Below are positions 51,624 through 60,404 of a DNA stretch of 64,000 nt, piece after piece. The stretch comes from Bacillota bacterium. Lineage in GTDB: Bacteria; Bacillota; Clostridia; Oscillospirales; Ruminococcaceae. Numbering within the stretch: position 1 is the stretch's first letter; every line of letters starts with the position of its first letter. Made by a program: the position numbers and the translations under genes. The notes under the pieces are model-generated. The model was not told the origin of the DNA. It did not search any database and was given only the letters and a program-made list of their open reading frames with translations. The DNA lies in NCBI GenBank assembly GCA_023443315.1, contig JAEZVA010000045.1, forward strand, positions 1-64,000, read 5' to 3'.

Positions 51624-53078
51624 TTATTTAATCGACGGCAGCTCTACCTGTGCGCTTGCGCCGGTGTCCTCGAACAGGGCGATGGTCACCTCAAAGGTTT
51701 GATCCGCACCGCTTACGGGGCGGCGGAAAACGGTCAGGGTGATGGTATCGCCGGGCTTGTGCTTTTCTAAAACGGAGTAGATGTCGTTGGCGGTGTTAAT
51801 CTTTACGCCGTCAATCTTTGTGATGATGTCGTTTGCCTGCACGCCCTTGGCGGCAATGTCGCTGCCGCGCTCTACGCCCGCAATGACCACGCCGGTGGGC
51901 ACCGAGTAAAGCTGTGCCTCCATCTCGCCGACCGAGCCGCTGATGGTAATGCCAATCTTCGCGCGTCCGGTCACACGACCGTTTGCAATCAGGTCCTCAA
52001 TAATCGGCACGGCGGTGTTGCTGGGTATGGCAAAGCCGATGCCCTCGTAGTCGGTGGCGGCTATCTTAGAGGAGTTGATGCCGATAACCTGCCCGTATTC
52101 GTTTACCAAAGCACCGCCCGAGTTACCGGGGTTGATGGCGGCGTCGGTCTGGATGCTGTCCATTGTGTAGCCGCCCGAGCTTGTAATCTGGCGGTTTACG
52201 GCCGAGATAATGCCCTGTGTGATGCTGCCGGCAAACTCCAGTCCGCCGGGGTTGCCGATGGCAACCACCTTGTCGCCTGCCGCCATCTGGTCGGAGTTTC
52301 CTAATGTAGCGACGGTCAGACCGGTTGCTTCAATCTTTATTACTGCAAGGTCGGTGCGGGCATCGGTGCCAATAACCTTTGCCTCGTATTCGTCTGAGTT
52401 GCTCAGTACAACCTTAATGCCCTGTGCGCCGCTGATAACGTGAGCGTTGGTCACAATATAGCCGTCCTCGCTCAGGATGATACCCGAGCCTTCACCTGCG
52501 GGAACCCAGGTGGAGTTCATCTGGTAGGTGACAATCCCCACCACGCTGGGGGACACCTTTACATGAATTTGCTTGGTGGTCAGCGCACCGCTCACCGAGA
52601 CGATATCCTCATCCTGTGGTACATCCGAGATGCTGATGCCGTTGTTGACGGTAGCGTCCCCATCCTTTATCGCCGGCGCGGAGGAGGCAATCTCCGAAGC
52701 GGTGCCGCCCGGGTTTTGAAGAATGTTGTTTGCGCCTGCTAGGGTATAGATACCAAAGCCCGCAAACGCGACAATGGAAAGGGAGAGCATTACTCCGATA
52801 ATGCCAAGGAACACCTTAAGCCCCGTCGGTGCGCCGCGGCGTTTGGGCGCAGGTCGTGCCCCTTGCTGGTCGTAGTCGTGAAAGTTCCACTTATACTCGC
52901 TGGAGTTCTGCTGCTGGTACTGGCCCGGGATGGTGGGTCTTTGCCCGGGATAAGTGGTAGGAGGAGGGGGCGGCGTCCATTGGTTTGCGCCCTGCTGATA
53001 GCTCCATCCGCTTTGATTGTTTTGTGTGTAGCCTTTGTTTTCGTTTGTGCCTTCTTTGTTTAAATCGTAATCACTCAT
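51624..53078 (-). CDS. HtrA/DegP-like serine protease with PDZ domain
   Basis: This 484-residue protein has a cytosolic Gln/Asn/Pro-rich N-terminus of about 90 residues, one transmembrane helix (about 92-118) and a trypsin-like domain. The triad is His in TNAHVISG, Asp in DARTDLAVI and Ser in INPGNSGGALVN. A C-terminal PDZ domain (GVVIAGVERGSDIAAKGVQANDIITKIDG) follows. It is a membrane-anchored quality-control protease of the extracytoplasmic side. The upstream 290 bp (53079-53369) hold its promoter region and nothing else recognisable. It neighbours a two-component system, a frequent regulator of htrA in Firmicutes. Confidence 0.9.
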   Translation of the reverse strand: MSDYDLNKEGTNENKGYTQNNQSGWSYQQGANQWTPPPPPTTYPGQRPTIPGQYQQQNSSEYKWNFHDYDQQGARPAPKRRGAPTGLKVFLGIIGVMLSLSIVAFAGFGIYTLAGANNILQNPGGTASEIASSAPAIKDGDATVNNGISISDVPQDEDIVSVSGALTTKQIHVKVSPSVVGIVTYQMNSTWVPAGEGSGIILSEDGYIVTNAHVISGAQGIKVVLSNSDEYEAKVIGTDARTDLAVIKIEATGLTVATLGNSDQMAAGDKVVAIGNPGGLEFAGSITQGIISAVNRQITSSGGYTMDSIQTDAAINPGNSGGALVNEYGQVIGINSSKIAATDYEGIGFAIPSNTAVPIIEDLIANGRVTGRAKIGITISGSVGEMEAQLYSVPTGVVIAGVERGSDIAAKGVQANDIITKIDGVKINTANDIYSVLEKHKPGDTITLTVFRRPVSGADQTFEVTIALFEDTGASAQVELPSIK

Positions 53079-53369
53079 GGAAGATTCCTCCCGCTCGTCT
53101 TAATGTTCTATAATACCCCGTTTGCGTCGGTTTCACTGACGCGTGTCTTGCCGAGGTGTTTGTCTTTGTCTTTAGTATAACCGCAAGTTGTGAATAGGAA
53201 ATAAACGCTTTTTTAAGGATTGACTGCTAGAAAGCAAGAAAATTGTTACAAAACATTGCCAAAACTTTTAAGAACATCGTTTTTTGCTCTGTTCGCTGCA
53301 ATATAAGCTGCGATATCCCAAATGAAAAGTTAACGTCTGCGTAAAACAAAACGCCGCTAGCCATCGTGA

Positions 53370-54887
53370 TTATTTCGCGCTGTTTTCGCGGGGCGTTTCC
53401 TTTTCGTCGGCGCTGCGCTGTTTCTTTTTATCGCGCGCTAACGTAAGCCGCGCGGTGGTCGTGCTGGGCGCACTGGGCACAGAGAACACAAACTCGCAGA
53501 ACTGCCCCGGCTCGCTGTTTACAATAATATCGCCGCTGTGCAGGTTCACGATGGTTTTGACGATATATAGTCCAAGCCCAACGCCCTGTTTATCAAGTCC
53601 GCGTGATTTATCGGTTTTATAAAAACGGTCAAAGACGCTTGTTACTTCCTCTTGGGCAATGCCCTCGCCTGAGTTGCGCACCCCGATATAGGTTGTGCCG
53701 CCCTCTGCCTTGTAATACACCTCGATGTATCCGCCGTCGTTTACAAACTTCACGGCGTTGTCCACCAGGTTATATACCACCTGATGAATCATATCCGGGT
53801 CTGCCAGTACCATCACCTTGCCCACGTCAAGCCCGCGGATGTCAAGGTTCTTTTCTTCAATGCGCCGTTCAAACGCAAAGATGGTGCGGCACACCGTTTC
53901 GTTTACGTCAAACTCCACGGGGCGTATCTTCATCTCGCCAGCCTCGATGCGGGAAAGGTCGAGCATCGAGCGCACCAAGCGCGATAATCTGCGGGTCTCA
54001 TCCGCGACAATGCGCAGGTATTGCTCCCGCTTTTCTTCGGGAATGGTGCCGTCAAGTATGCCCTCGATAAACCCGCCGATGGTGGTCATGGGTGTTTTTA
54101 GCTCGTGCGAAACGTTAGCCACAAAGCTGCGGCGCATCTTTTCGGTGGTGGCAAGGGAGGACGCCATATTGTTAAACGCCACCGCAAGCTGACCCATCTC
54201 GTCGTTGTCGCGCACTGGAACGCGACGGGTAAAATCGCCTTTACCAAAGCTTTTTGCCGCATATGCCATCTCGCGTAAGGGTCGTGTCATGCGGCGGGTG
54301 ACGATGTAGATAACGATAAACGAGAAGCCCAGTACCATCATCGCACTCAGGGTGAACATCTTAAGCAGCTCTCCCAAGAATACACGCAGCGCAATCGCCG
54401 ACGACGACACAAACACATAGCCAATCTGCCCCATGTTCTCTACCACAACCGGCATGCCCACGGTGTAATACTCGGTGCTGTACAGCCCGCCCAAGCTGCC
54501 AAGCTCGGAGTAATAGATGGAGCTTGACGCACGGGAAAGGATGGTCTCGGGCACCATGGTATTCTCGGTGATGTTCTCAATCTCGTGGGTGGTGACCAGC
54601 GTTCTACCCGTATTGTCGGTTAAAAAGATCGTCGCGTCCACCGCGCCGCCGAGAATCTGATAGTTTGAGAGCACCACGGCACGGCTGATGCTGCCATCCC
54701 CGCGCTGGATATACTGCGCCGCCGTCACCGATGCCGCCGCCCGTGCGTTGCGCAAAAGCAGCCGTTCGCGCTCGTATTTAAAATACTGCGACGCAAAGAA
54801 CAACAGCACAGCGCCCAGAATGGCCATGCTGCCGAGTATGATCGCCGTAAACAGCGTAAAGTATTTTGTAAACATGCTCTTTTGCAT
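53370..54887 (-). CDS. Membrane sensor histidine kinase
   Basis: This 505-residue protein starts at ATG 54887 (GGAG, 6-nt spacing); frames further upstream run into REP sequence. Transmembrane helix about residues 10-35, an extracytoplasmic sensor of roughly 120 residues, a second helix (LSAMMVLGFSFIVIYIV), HAMP, HisKA with SHELKTP and a HATPase with NLVDNAVKF, GEGI and GVGLGLYIV. A Walk/VicK-like or ResE-like EnvZ-class kinase. Partner is the OmpR-type regulator encoded 446 bp upstream, separated by REP repeats. Confidence 0.9.
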   Translation of the reverse strand: MQKSMFTKYFTLFTAIILGSMAILGAVLLFFASQYFKYERERLLLRNARAAASVTAAQYIQRGDGSISRAVVLSNYQILGGAVDATIFLTDNTGRTLVTTHEIENITENTMVPETILSRASSSIYYSELGSLGGLYSTEYYTVGMPVVVENMGQIGYVFVSSSAIALRVFLGELLKMFTLSAMMVLGFSFIVIYIVTRRMTRPLREMAYAAKSFGKGDFTRRVPVRDNDEMGQLAVAFNNMASSLATTEKMRRSFVANVSHELKTPMTTIGGFIEGILDGTIPEEKREQYLRIVADETRRLSRLVRSMLDLSRIEAGEMKIRPVEFDVNETVCRTIFAFERRIEEKNLDIRGLDVGKVMVLADPDMIHQVVYNLVDNAVKFVNDGGYIEVYYKAEGGTTYIGVRNSGEGIAQEEVTSVFDRFYKTDKSRGLDKQGVGLGLYIVKTIVNLHSGDIIVNSEPGQFCEFVFSVPSAPSTTTARLTLARDKKKQRSADEKETPRENSAK

Positions 54888-55333
54888 AAGCAGCTCCGTC
54901 TTTGTTTCGGTGGGGTTATCGGTGCGGGGATGTAGGGGAGAGCGTCCGCGATGTCCCGTGGCGGTGCCTCGTCGGCAACCGCGGGCAACCGCGGGCGGTT
55001 GAAATGCCAACCACAGGTTGGTGATTGGCGATTTGTAGGGAGCGACGCCCTCGTCGCTCCGATTGTCACCACATTGATGAATCCGAAAAGAACGAAAAAC
55101 CAGAGAACCAGAGTTCTTTTAATGCCAACCGAAGGTTGGCTATGCGTAGGTTGGCGATACAATGATTAGCAATCTCGTAGGGAACGATCTTGACCGTTCC
55201 GATTGTCACCGTGATGATTAACACAAAAGCCTGTTTGAGACTGGTCGGGGACGGAGCGACGGGGGCGTCGCTCCCTACGGTGCGGTCTGTAAAACTCGGA
55301 AAACCAGAGAACCGAAGGTTGGCGATGTACCCT
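54888..55333. repeat. REP-element cluster between the response-regulator and kinase genes
   Basis: A gap of 446 bp holds several palindromes: GTAGGGAGCGACG...CGTCGCTCCG (55035-55061), GTAGGGAACGATC/GACCGTTCC (55177-55200) and CGGAGCGACG...CGTCGCTCCCTACGG (55252-55280). Short ACCGAAGGTT arms also occur. Some copies are followed by a shared GATTGTCACC segment. No separate gene is supported. The cluster interrupts what is usually a tight regulator-kinase operon. Confidence 0.8.
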
Positions 55334-56026
55334 TTATTCCTTCACCTCGAACTTATACCCAACGCCCCATACGGTTTTTAGCGTCCACTCATCGGAAACG
55401 CCCTCGAGCTTTTCGCGCAGGCGTTTGACGTGTACGTCTACGGTGCGGGAGTCGCCGTAATACTCAAAGCCCCACACCTCGTCGAGCAACTGGTCGCGGG
55501 TGTAGACGCGGTTGGGGTTGCTTGAAAGGTGGAACAACAGCTCCAGCTCCTTGGGCGGGGTGTCCACCTGTTTGCCATCCACGCGCAGCTCGTACTTTGT
55601 CATGTTTACAATCAGCTTATCAAAGCGTACCTCTTTAATCGAAGGCTCGCAGGATTGTCCGCCCGTGCGGCGCAGCACCGCCTTGATGCGCGCGACGATC
55701 TCCTTTGCATCAAACGGCTTTACTACATAATCATCCGCGCCAAGCTCAAGCCCCAACACCTTATCAAACGTCTCTCCCTTGGCGGTGAGCATGATGATGG
55801 GCACCTCGCTCTTTTTGCGTATCTCGCGGCACACCTGCCAGCCGTCTAGCTTTGGCATCATGATGTCGAGAATGAGCAGGTCGGGCTTTTCCACATCATA
55901 CTTGGTCAGCGCCGCCTCGCCATCGTTTGCAATTACAGGCGTAAAGCCTTCCTTCTCCAAATACAGCCGCAGCAGCTCGCAGATATTCTTATCGTCGTCT
56001 ACCACTAAAATCTTGCCTTGCGACAT
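55334..56026 (-). CDS. OmpR/PhoB-family response regulator
   Basis: This 230-residue protein has a receiver domain with the acidic pair DDD (residues 8-10), phospho-Asp in LLILDIMMPKLDG and Lys in DDYVVKPFDAKE. A winged-helix DNA-binding domain (ELELLFHLSSNPNRVYTRDQLLDEVWG, VDVHVKRLREKL) follows. It is complete and of usual length. It is followed by REP repeats and then the cognate kinase gene. Confidence 0.95.
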   Translation of the reverse strand: MSQGKILVVDDDKNICELLRLYLEKEGFTPVIANDGEAALTKYDVEKPDLLILDIMMPKLDGWQVCREIRKKSEVPIIMLTAKGETFDKVLGLELGADDYVVKPFDAKEIVARIKAVLRRTGGQSCEPSIKEVRFDKLIVNMTKYELRVDGKQVDTPPKELELLFHLSSNPNRVYTRDQLLDEVWGFEYYGDSRTVDVHVKRLREKLEGVSDEWTLKTVWGVGYKFEVKE

Positions 56027-56310
56027 TACTACTCATTCCTCTCTTTTTTCAGTCAATTGGCAGCATCTCCGTCGTAATCGCGTCTTTTCACGCGTTAGAC
56101 CATTTTGCCCGAATGAAAACACGCTGTTATCTAATCTCTATTATATTTCATAATATGGGTCAGTGGTTAATAATTTATAAATGTTTCATGGATTTTTCTG
56201 CACAAGTGGCGGGATTTCGCCGTTTTTTGGGTGACCTTGGTGAATAAGCGCGGTGCATCGGTTTTTTTGTAATCTACCTGTACGGGTAGAGTTTTGCGAT
56301 GCCCTGCGGC

Positions 56311-56384
56311 GGGGCGTATTGTTTTTATACGTACTTGGGGCATGCTGCGGTGATGCGGAGCGACGGGGGCGTCGCTCCCTACGG
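56311..56384. repeat. Extended REP-type direct repeat flanking RAYT 2 (left)
   Basis: TATTGTTTTTATACGTACTT then GGGGCATG... and the palindrome CGGAGCGACG...CGTCGCTCC with CTACGG foot. A similar ~70-bp unit lies at 56977-57047, and a degenerate one at 57139-57190. The RAYT 2 stop codon (TAG on the minus strand, 56379-56381) lies within the GTAGGG foot. Confidence 0.8.
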
Positions 56385-56924
56385 CTTTGGATGGATTTTT
56401 TTGTCGTTTAGTTCATCCAGCTGCCATTTTATTGGGTTGGTATCAATATATTGCCACACCTTGCTGTATTGCTCCCTGCTTTTAATTATCTCCTCGTAAA
56501 ACGATTCCTGCCATAACGACATATCCGTGTTATAAAGCTTCTTAAAATATCGTGTTGTCACCGATTTAAAATCTTTAATAAGGCCTTGTAGGGAGCGACG
56601 CCCTCGTCGCTCCGTTATCTCAAACGCATATTTCTTTGTTTTCTCTTCTATTGGTTCCACGTTTTTTATCACAAGAATGCCATGGATGTGGTTTGGCATC
56701 AAAACAAACTTATTTAATTCCACATTTTCATTTAGAATCGCAATGTTGTTCCAGCATGCAATAACCTTTTTTCCCATTTCAGAAGGGACGACAGTTGCGT
56801 CATCACCAACAATGTCACATAGTATATTCTCTCTATTTTTGACACATACGGTTACGTAATAATATCCGTATCCACCGTAATCAAATTGCTTTAATCTGTG
56901 GTTTTTTCTTTGTGGTAGTTCCAT
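56379..56924 (-). CDS. REP-associated tyrosine transposase (RAYT), copy 2
   Basis: This 181-residue protein starts at ATG 56924, giving MELPQRKNHRLKQFDYGG, which lines up with copy 1; longer starts would translate REP sequence. The HUH motif is in FVLMPNHIHGILV and the catalytic Tyr helix in FYEEIIKSREQYSKVWQYIDTNP. It is about as long as copy 1 but clearly diverged. In the linker before LIKDFKS it translates a REP palindrome (ERRGRRSLQ). Its stop codon is supplied by the foot of the left flanking REP. Confidence 0.85.
   Translation of the reverse strand: MELPQRKNHRLKQFDYGGYGYYYVTVCVKNRENILCDIVGDDATVVPSEMGKKVIACWNNIAILNENVELNKFVLMPNHIHGILVIKNVEPIEEKTKKYAFEITERRGRRSLQGLIKDFKSVTTRYFKKLYNTDMSLWQESFYEEIIKSREQYSKVWQYIDTNPIKWQLDELNDKKIHPKP
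56588..56614. repeat. REP palindrome inside the RAYT 2 coding sequence
   Basis: GTAGGG foot and GAGCGACG/CGTCGCTC arms, the same family as the repeats flanking this gene, read in frame at the position equivalent to the in-gene REP of RAYT 1. Confidence 0.85.
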
Positions 56925-56976
56925 TTTATCGCCACCCATTACATGTTTTTTGTGGGCAAGGTGGTCAACACCGCAG

Positions 56977-57047
56977 GGTGCATTGTTTTTATACGTGCTT
57001 GGGTTTTGCTTCCGCAATGCGGAGCGACGGGGGCGTCGCTCCCTACG
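56977..57047. repeat. Extended REP-type direct repeat flanking RAYT 2 (right)
   Basis: Same composition and orientation as 56311-56384: ATTGTTTTTATACGTGCTTGGG, then CGGAGCGACG...CGTCGCTCC and CTACG. Confidence 0.8.
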
Positions 57048-57388
57048 ACGGGCTCTGAAAACACGGAAAACCAGAGAACCGAAGGTTCTCATAAAACGAA
57101 GCTTTGCTTCGCTATGCGACGGGAGCGTCGCTCACTACGGTGTGGCGTATTGATTTATAAGTGCTTGGGGCATGTTTTGCAAATACGGAGTCCGTCCCGC
57201 CCCACCGATAAACACACCCATAGGAGGCGGCGTCTCAGACGCGCCGTGTTATTGTCTTATTGGTAACCACGGGCGATTCTCTGATTGTGGATTCGTAGGG
57301 AGCGACGCCCTCGACGCTCCGATTGTCCCCTCGTTGATGTATTTCGCCTGAAAACCCGCATGCATACCCCGCAGCAACACGCCGTACC
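57048..57388. repeat. REP-rich intergenic region upstream of RAYT 2
   Basis: Further copies and fragments: GCGACGGGAGCGTCGC with CACTACGG (57116-57140), a decayed GTATTG...GTGCTTGGGGCATG unit (57139-57190), GTAGGGAGCGACG...GACGCTCC (57295-57321), and a GAAGCTTTGCTTC palindrome (57099-57111). No gene supported. Confidence 0.7.
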
Positions 57389-58717
57389 CTACGCCGCAAT
57401 CAGCTCATATGCCTTTTGCAGTGCCTGCTCGGGCGGGCACTCGTAATCGGGGGTGAGGGGCTCGTCGTTCTTGCTTTTGTCTACCCGGTACCATTTTTTA
57501 AACGACACCCCCATACACAGCCGCGCGTTGGGCGTCTGAAAATACAGGCAGTCGCCGTAGGAGGCAGGCAGGTTGCCCGAGGCTTCGCCCACAAGCGTAC
57601 CCAGCTCGTTGTCGGCAATCAGCATCGCAAAGTCCATCGCTGCGCTGTAGCTGTGCAGGTCGGTCAGCACATACAGGCTGCCGTCAAACACCCGCGCGTG
57701 GCGGTTGTTTTCATACGAGATGTTGCGGTTTTTTGCCACATACCAGCCCATGCGCACATCACAATCCCACGATTCGTACCGTTCAACGTCGATGTAACGC
57801 AAGAACTCGTTTGCCACCCAGGAGTTGCCGCCGCCGTTGCCCCGCAGGTCGACAATTACATTTGTGATGCCGTTGTCGTGCACCTCGTTAAAAAACGCAT
57901 CCAGCGTGTTTAGGTACTCGTCGTTGCACACGCACTCGGTCAGCGTAAACACCGCAGTGTCCTGCTCTTTGTCAATGCTGTAGTACACCCACTCGTCGCT
58001 TTGGGGCGGCTCGGTAGTCTTTGCCTCGCTTTCGGGCACAAAGGTGTAGTGGTAATCGCTTTGCCCCGTACCCGTATCAAACGTAAAGGTCACCCCGTCC
58101 GAGACCTCCGCGCCGCAGAACGCAAGGTACTGCCTTCTTACAAGCAGCCGCTCAAACGAGCTTTTGGCATACGCCTTGATCTCATACGGGAACTGCGTCA
58201 AAAACACCTCGTACAGCTCGTCTGTGGGCACCCCGTTTACCGCCACCGGCGCGCCGTACTCGGCAATCTGCGTCAGGTCGTTTATTATCAGGTTCTCGCC
58301 CTCGGTCTTTGTCCACACATTGGTATGCCCGTCACCCAGCCTTGCCGCAATGCGCCCCGCCGCCTGCCACAGCGCAAGCACGGTGTTTTCGTCGTTTAGC
58401 GCGTCAAGCTCGGTGTGGTACTGTGCCATGACCGCCTTTGTCTTTTCGTGCGAGCCGTCCACCCATGCGGGATGGCGGGTCTTCATCTGCTTTATCAGGT
58501 ATGCAAGGTCCTGCTCGGCTTGCTTTTTTGTTAGGGTCTCACTGAGGTTGTGCGTCGGTCGAAAATTCTGCACCGTGCCGCGCGTGGGGTTCATACACAA
58601 CTGGTAGTAAAGAAACGCTGCCCCCGCTATCTGTACCAGCGTTAAAACCGTGATAAGAACCATCCTGCCTAGCTTGCCCTTTGTTTTTGGTGTGGTGTTG
58701 TTCATCGTTGTGTCCAT
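57389..58717 (-). CDS. S41-family (C-terminal processing / tricorn-like) peptidase, membrane-anchored
   Basis: This protein has 442 residues from ATG 58717; ATG a few codons later is possible. One N-terminal helix (about 20-42, MVLITVLTLVQIAGAAFLYYQ) serves as signal anchor. The S41 core is recognisable by NVIVDLRGNGGGNSWVANEFL and the serine-bearing segment LHSYSAAMDFAMLIADN, followed by GTLVGEASGN. No PDZ domain is evident, so it resembles short S41 peptidases. It acts outside the membrane on unfolded or signalling substrates. Monocistronic. Confidence 0.75.
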   Translation of the reverse strand: MDTTMNNTTPKTKGKLGRMVLITVLTLVQIAGAAFLYYQLCMNPTRGTVQNFRPTHNLSETLTKKQAEQDLAYLIKQMKTRHPAWVDGSHEKTKAVMAQYHTELDALNDENTVLALWQAAGRIAARLGDGHTNVWTKTEGENLIINDLTQIAEYGAPVAVNGVPTDELYEVFLTQFPYEIKAYAKSSFERLLVRRQYLAFCGAEVSDGVTFTFDTGTGQSDYHYTFVPESEAKTTEPPQSDEWVYYSIDKEQDTAVFTLTECVCNDEYLNTLDAFFNEVHDNGITNVIVDLRGNGGGNSWVANEFLRYIDVERYESWDCDVRMGWYVAKNRNISYENNRHARVFDGSLYVLTDLHSYSAAMDFAMLIADNELGTLVGEASGNLPASYGDCLYFQTPNARLCMGVSFKKWYRVDKSKNDEPLTPDYECPPEQALQKAYELIAA

Positions 58718-58768
58718 GCCTTTCCCCGTGTATCTATCAATTTATCCTTCAATTATATCCCATCCCCA

Positions 58769-58808
58769 TAAAAAAGAAAAGCGCGGGGCACTGCTGCCCC
58801 GCGTCGCG
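58769..58808 (-). terminator. Terminator after the acetyltransferase-VOC pair
   Basis: Arms GCGGGGCA and TGCCCCGC, followed on the minus strand by a Pu/T-rich CTTTTCTTTTTT tract. Confidence 0.8.
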
Positions 58809-58856
58809 TTTTCATTTTGACGTGCTGCAAACTTGATGCGAGCGCGTTGTTTCGCG

Positions 58857-59234
58857 TCAGACGGCAATCCACCAAAACACGCCAAAGCGGTCGATTACGT
58901 TGCAGCAGCACGGGTTCCAGTCGCACGCACCCGGCGGGTCGATAACCGTGCCGCCCTCGCGCAGAGTATCAAAGGCGTTTTGCACCGCTTCCTCACTGCC
59001 CATCTCATGCACATTAAACGCCATGGTCTGCCAGCCGTCCTTGTGCGAGGTGTCGCAGTCGTTAGGCGCTTCACTCACCGCCAGAAACAGTGTTCCGTCC
59101 ACAAACAGCTCACAGTGCGCATACTCGTTTTTGTCATCCATTACCGCAAAGCCAACCTGCGCACCAAACGCCTTGCAGTAAAGCGGCACCGCCTCAACAC
59201 TTCCCCTAACATAAACCTGCGGGCTGATCTTCAT
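58857..59234 (-). CDS. VOC/PhnB-like glyoxalase-fold protein
   Basis: This 125-residue protein has the two beta-alpha-beta3 units of the VOC superfamily: VEAVPLYCKAFGAQVG at the start, YAHCELFVDGTLFLAV in the middle and DRFGVFWWIAV at the end, as in PhnB-like/3-demethylubiquinone-methyltransferase-like proteins. Metal ligands are not certain. The start overlaps the stop of the GNAT gene by 4 bp. Substrate unknown. Confidence 0.75.
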   Translation of the reverse strand: MKISPQVYVRGSVEAVPLYCKAFGAQVGFAVMDDKNEYAHCELFVDGTLFLAVSEAPNDCDTSHKDGWQTMAFNVHEMGSEEAVQNAFDTLREGGTVIDPPGACDWNPCCCNVIDRFGVFWWIAV

Positions 59235-59752
59235 ACGCTGTCCTCCTGTCTTTCATCCCCTGTCACGGGGCAGGGCGGTAGCTGGTACGCAATACGCGGC
59301 GAGCCGTCGGCGACGGTAATTACCCCGCAGCGCACAAACCCGTGCTTTTGCACCAGATGCCGCATGGCGTGATTGTTGTGGTGGGTGTCGATGCGCAGGT
59401 TCGGGCACCGCCGCACGCAAAAGGCAACACAGCGACCAAACACGCCCTTTGCCGTGCCGTCGCTTGCAATGCGGTGAATGGTGCCGTAGGGGGCGTCGTT
59501 CATCCACGCACCGTCGTGAATTACCGCATAGGTTGGCTCGGGACGGGTTGTAAACACAAACACCCCGCATATATCACCATCCTGCGTATCCACAAACAGC
59601 TCGCCCATGCGGATGTCCTCCTCGAGCAGCTCCCGCGCGGGGTAGGTGTCCCCCCACTGGGTGGGGTTGCCGTTTTGCGCCATAAACCGTCTTGCGGTGG
59701 CGTAAAGCGTTAGAATGTCGTAAAGGTCGTCTATTGTGGCAAGGCGTATCAT
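59231..59752 (-). CDS. GNAT-family N-acetyltransferase
   Basis: This 173-residue protein starts at ATG 59752, 8 nt after GGAGGG; longer versions lack a site. N-terminal IRLATIDDLYDILTLY is the usual GNAT start. GICGVFVFTT-type strands, an acetyl-CoA region GTAKGVFGRCVAF and DTHHNNHAMRHLVQKHGFVRCG at the C-terminus are characteristic of RimI-like enzymes. Translationally coupled to the VOC gene. Substrate unknown. Confidence 0.75.
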   Translation of the reverse strand: MIRLATIDDLYDILTLYATARRFMAQNGNPTQWGDTYPARELLEEDIRMGELFVDTQDGDICGVFVFTTRPEPTYAVIHDGAWMNDAPYGTIHRIASDGTAKGVFGRCVAFCVRRCPNLRIDTHHNNHAMRHLVQKHGFVRCGVITVADGSPRIAYQLPPCPVTGDERQEDSV

Positions 59753-59831
59753 CAATCGTTCCCTCCATCGGCTAACGCAAACTGTTATAATCCTCGTAAA
59801 AGCATGGGATGTTGCGGTTGTGAGACTCTGT

Positions 59832-60404
59832 TTAGCTAATCCAGTTGTTTTTTGTTTGTGCCACCGACCACACACCGTCCTGCTTTTCCACCGTAAAATC
59901 CCCGCCGATGGCAGCGCGTCCTGCTCGCCATTTGCGCGCCTTCACATTCAGTGTGGTGTCGGTAAGCTCTGCTTCCTCAAACGCAATCAGAATGCCGTCG
60001 GGAAAAAACAGATCCTCAATATACCCGTCCTCCACCAGCTTATCGTAGCCCAGAGTAAGCAGCGTAAGGTCTTGCTCGGCGCAAAAGTCCTCAAGCAGTG
60101 CGGTCAGTGCGGCGGCCTCCTCGTCCTCGATGCCGGTAAAATCCACCGATAGGTACTGGATGTCGTCGTTTAGTGCCGTATCCTCCTGCCACAGCCAGTC
60201 TATCACCGCATAAAACGCGTATTCGCCGCCTTGGTTAACCTCCTCGCTAACCGCCGACGAGACAGGGGCGGGCGCAGCGGACGAAGCGGGGGTTATGGGT
60301 GCTGCGGGCGGTTGTGGTGTGGCACAGGCTGTAAGCAGCAGGGTAATGGTTAGGGCAAGGGTGACCGCCGCGGCGGACTTTTTATGGTTTACGTGTGGCT
60401 TCAT
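59832..60404 (-). CDS. Secreted lipoprotein of unknown function
   Basis: This 190-residue protein starts at ATG 60404 behind GGGAGACA. It has a signal peptide with lipobox LLTAC, then a Pro/Ala/Ser-rich linker (residues ~30-60). A compact acidic domain contains VDFTGIEDEEAAALTALLEDF and ends near VAQTKNNWIS. Family not recognised. It should be a membrane-anchored extracellular protein. Confidence 0.7.
   Translation of the reverse strand: MKPHVNHKKSAAAVTLALTITLLLTACATPQPPAAPITPASSAAPAPVSSAVSEEVNQGGEYAFYAVIDWLWQEDTALNDDIQYLSVDFTGIEDEEAAALTALLEDFCAEQDLTLLTLGYDKLVEDGYIEDLFFPDGILIAFEEAELTDTTLNVKARKWRAGRAAIGGDFTVEKQDGVWSVAQTKNNWIS

Noticed and set aside
56925..57092. Longer N-terminus for RAYT 2
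   Set aside because: The extra residues are translated REP sequence and copy 1 begins at the aligned MELP start.
45260..57321. CRISPR or riboswitch interpretation of the many palindromes
   Set aside because: Palindromes are short, irregularly spaced and occur also inside RAYT genes, which is REP behaviour.
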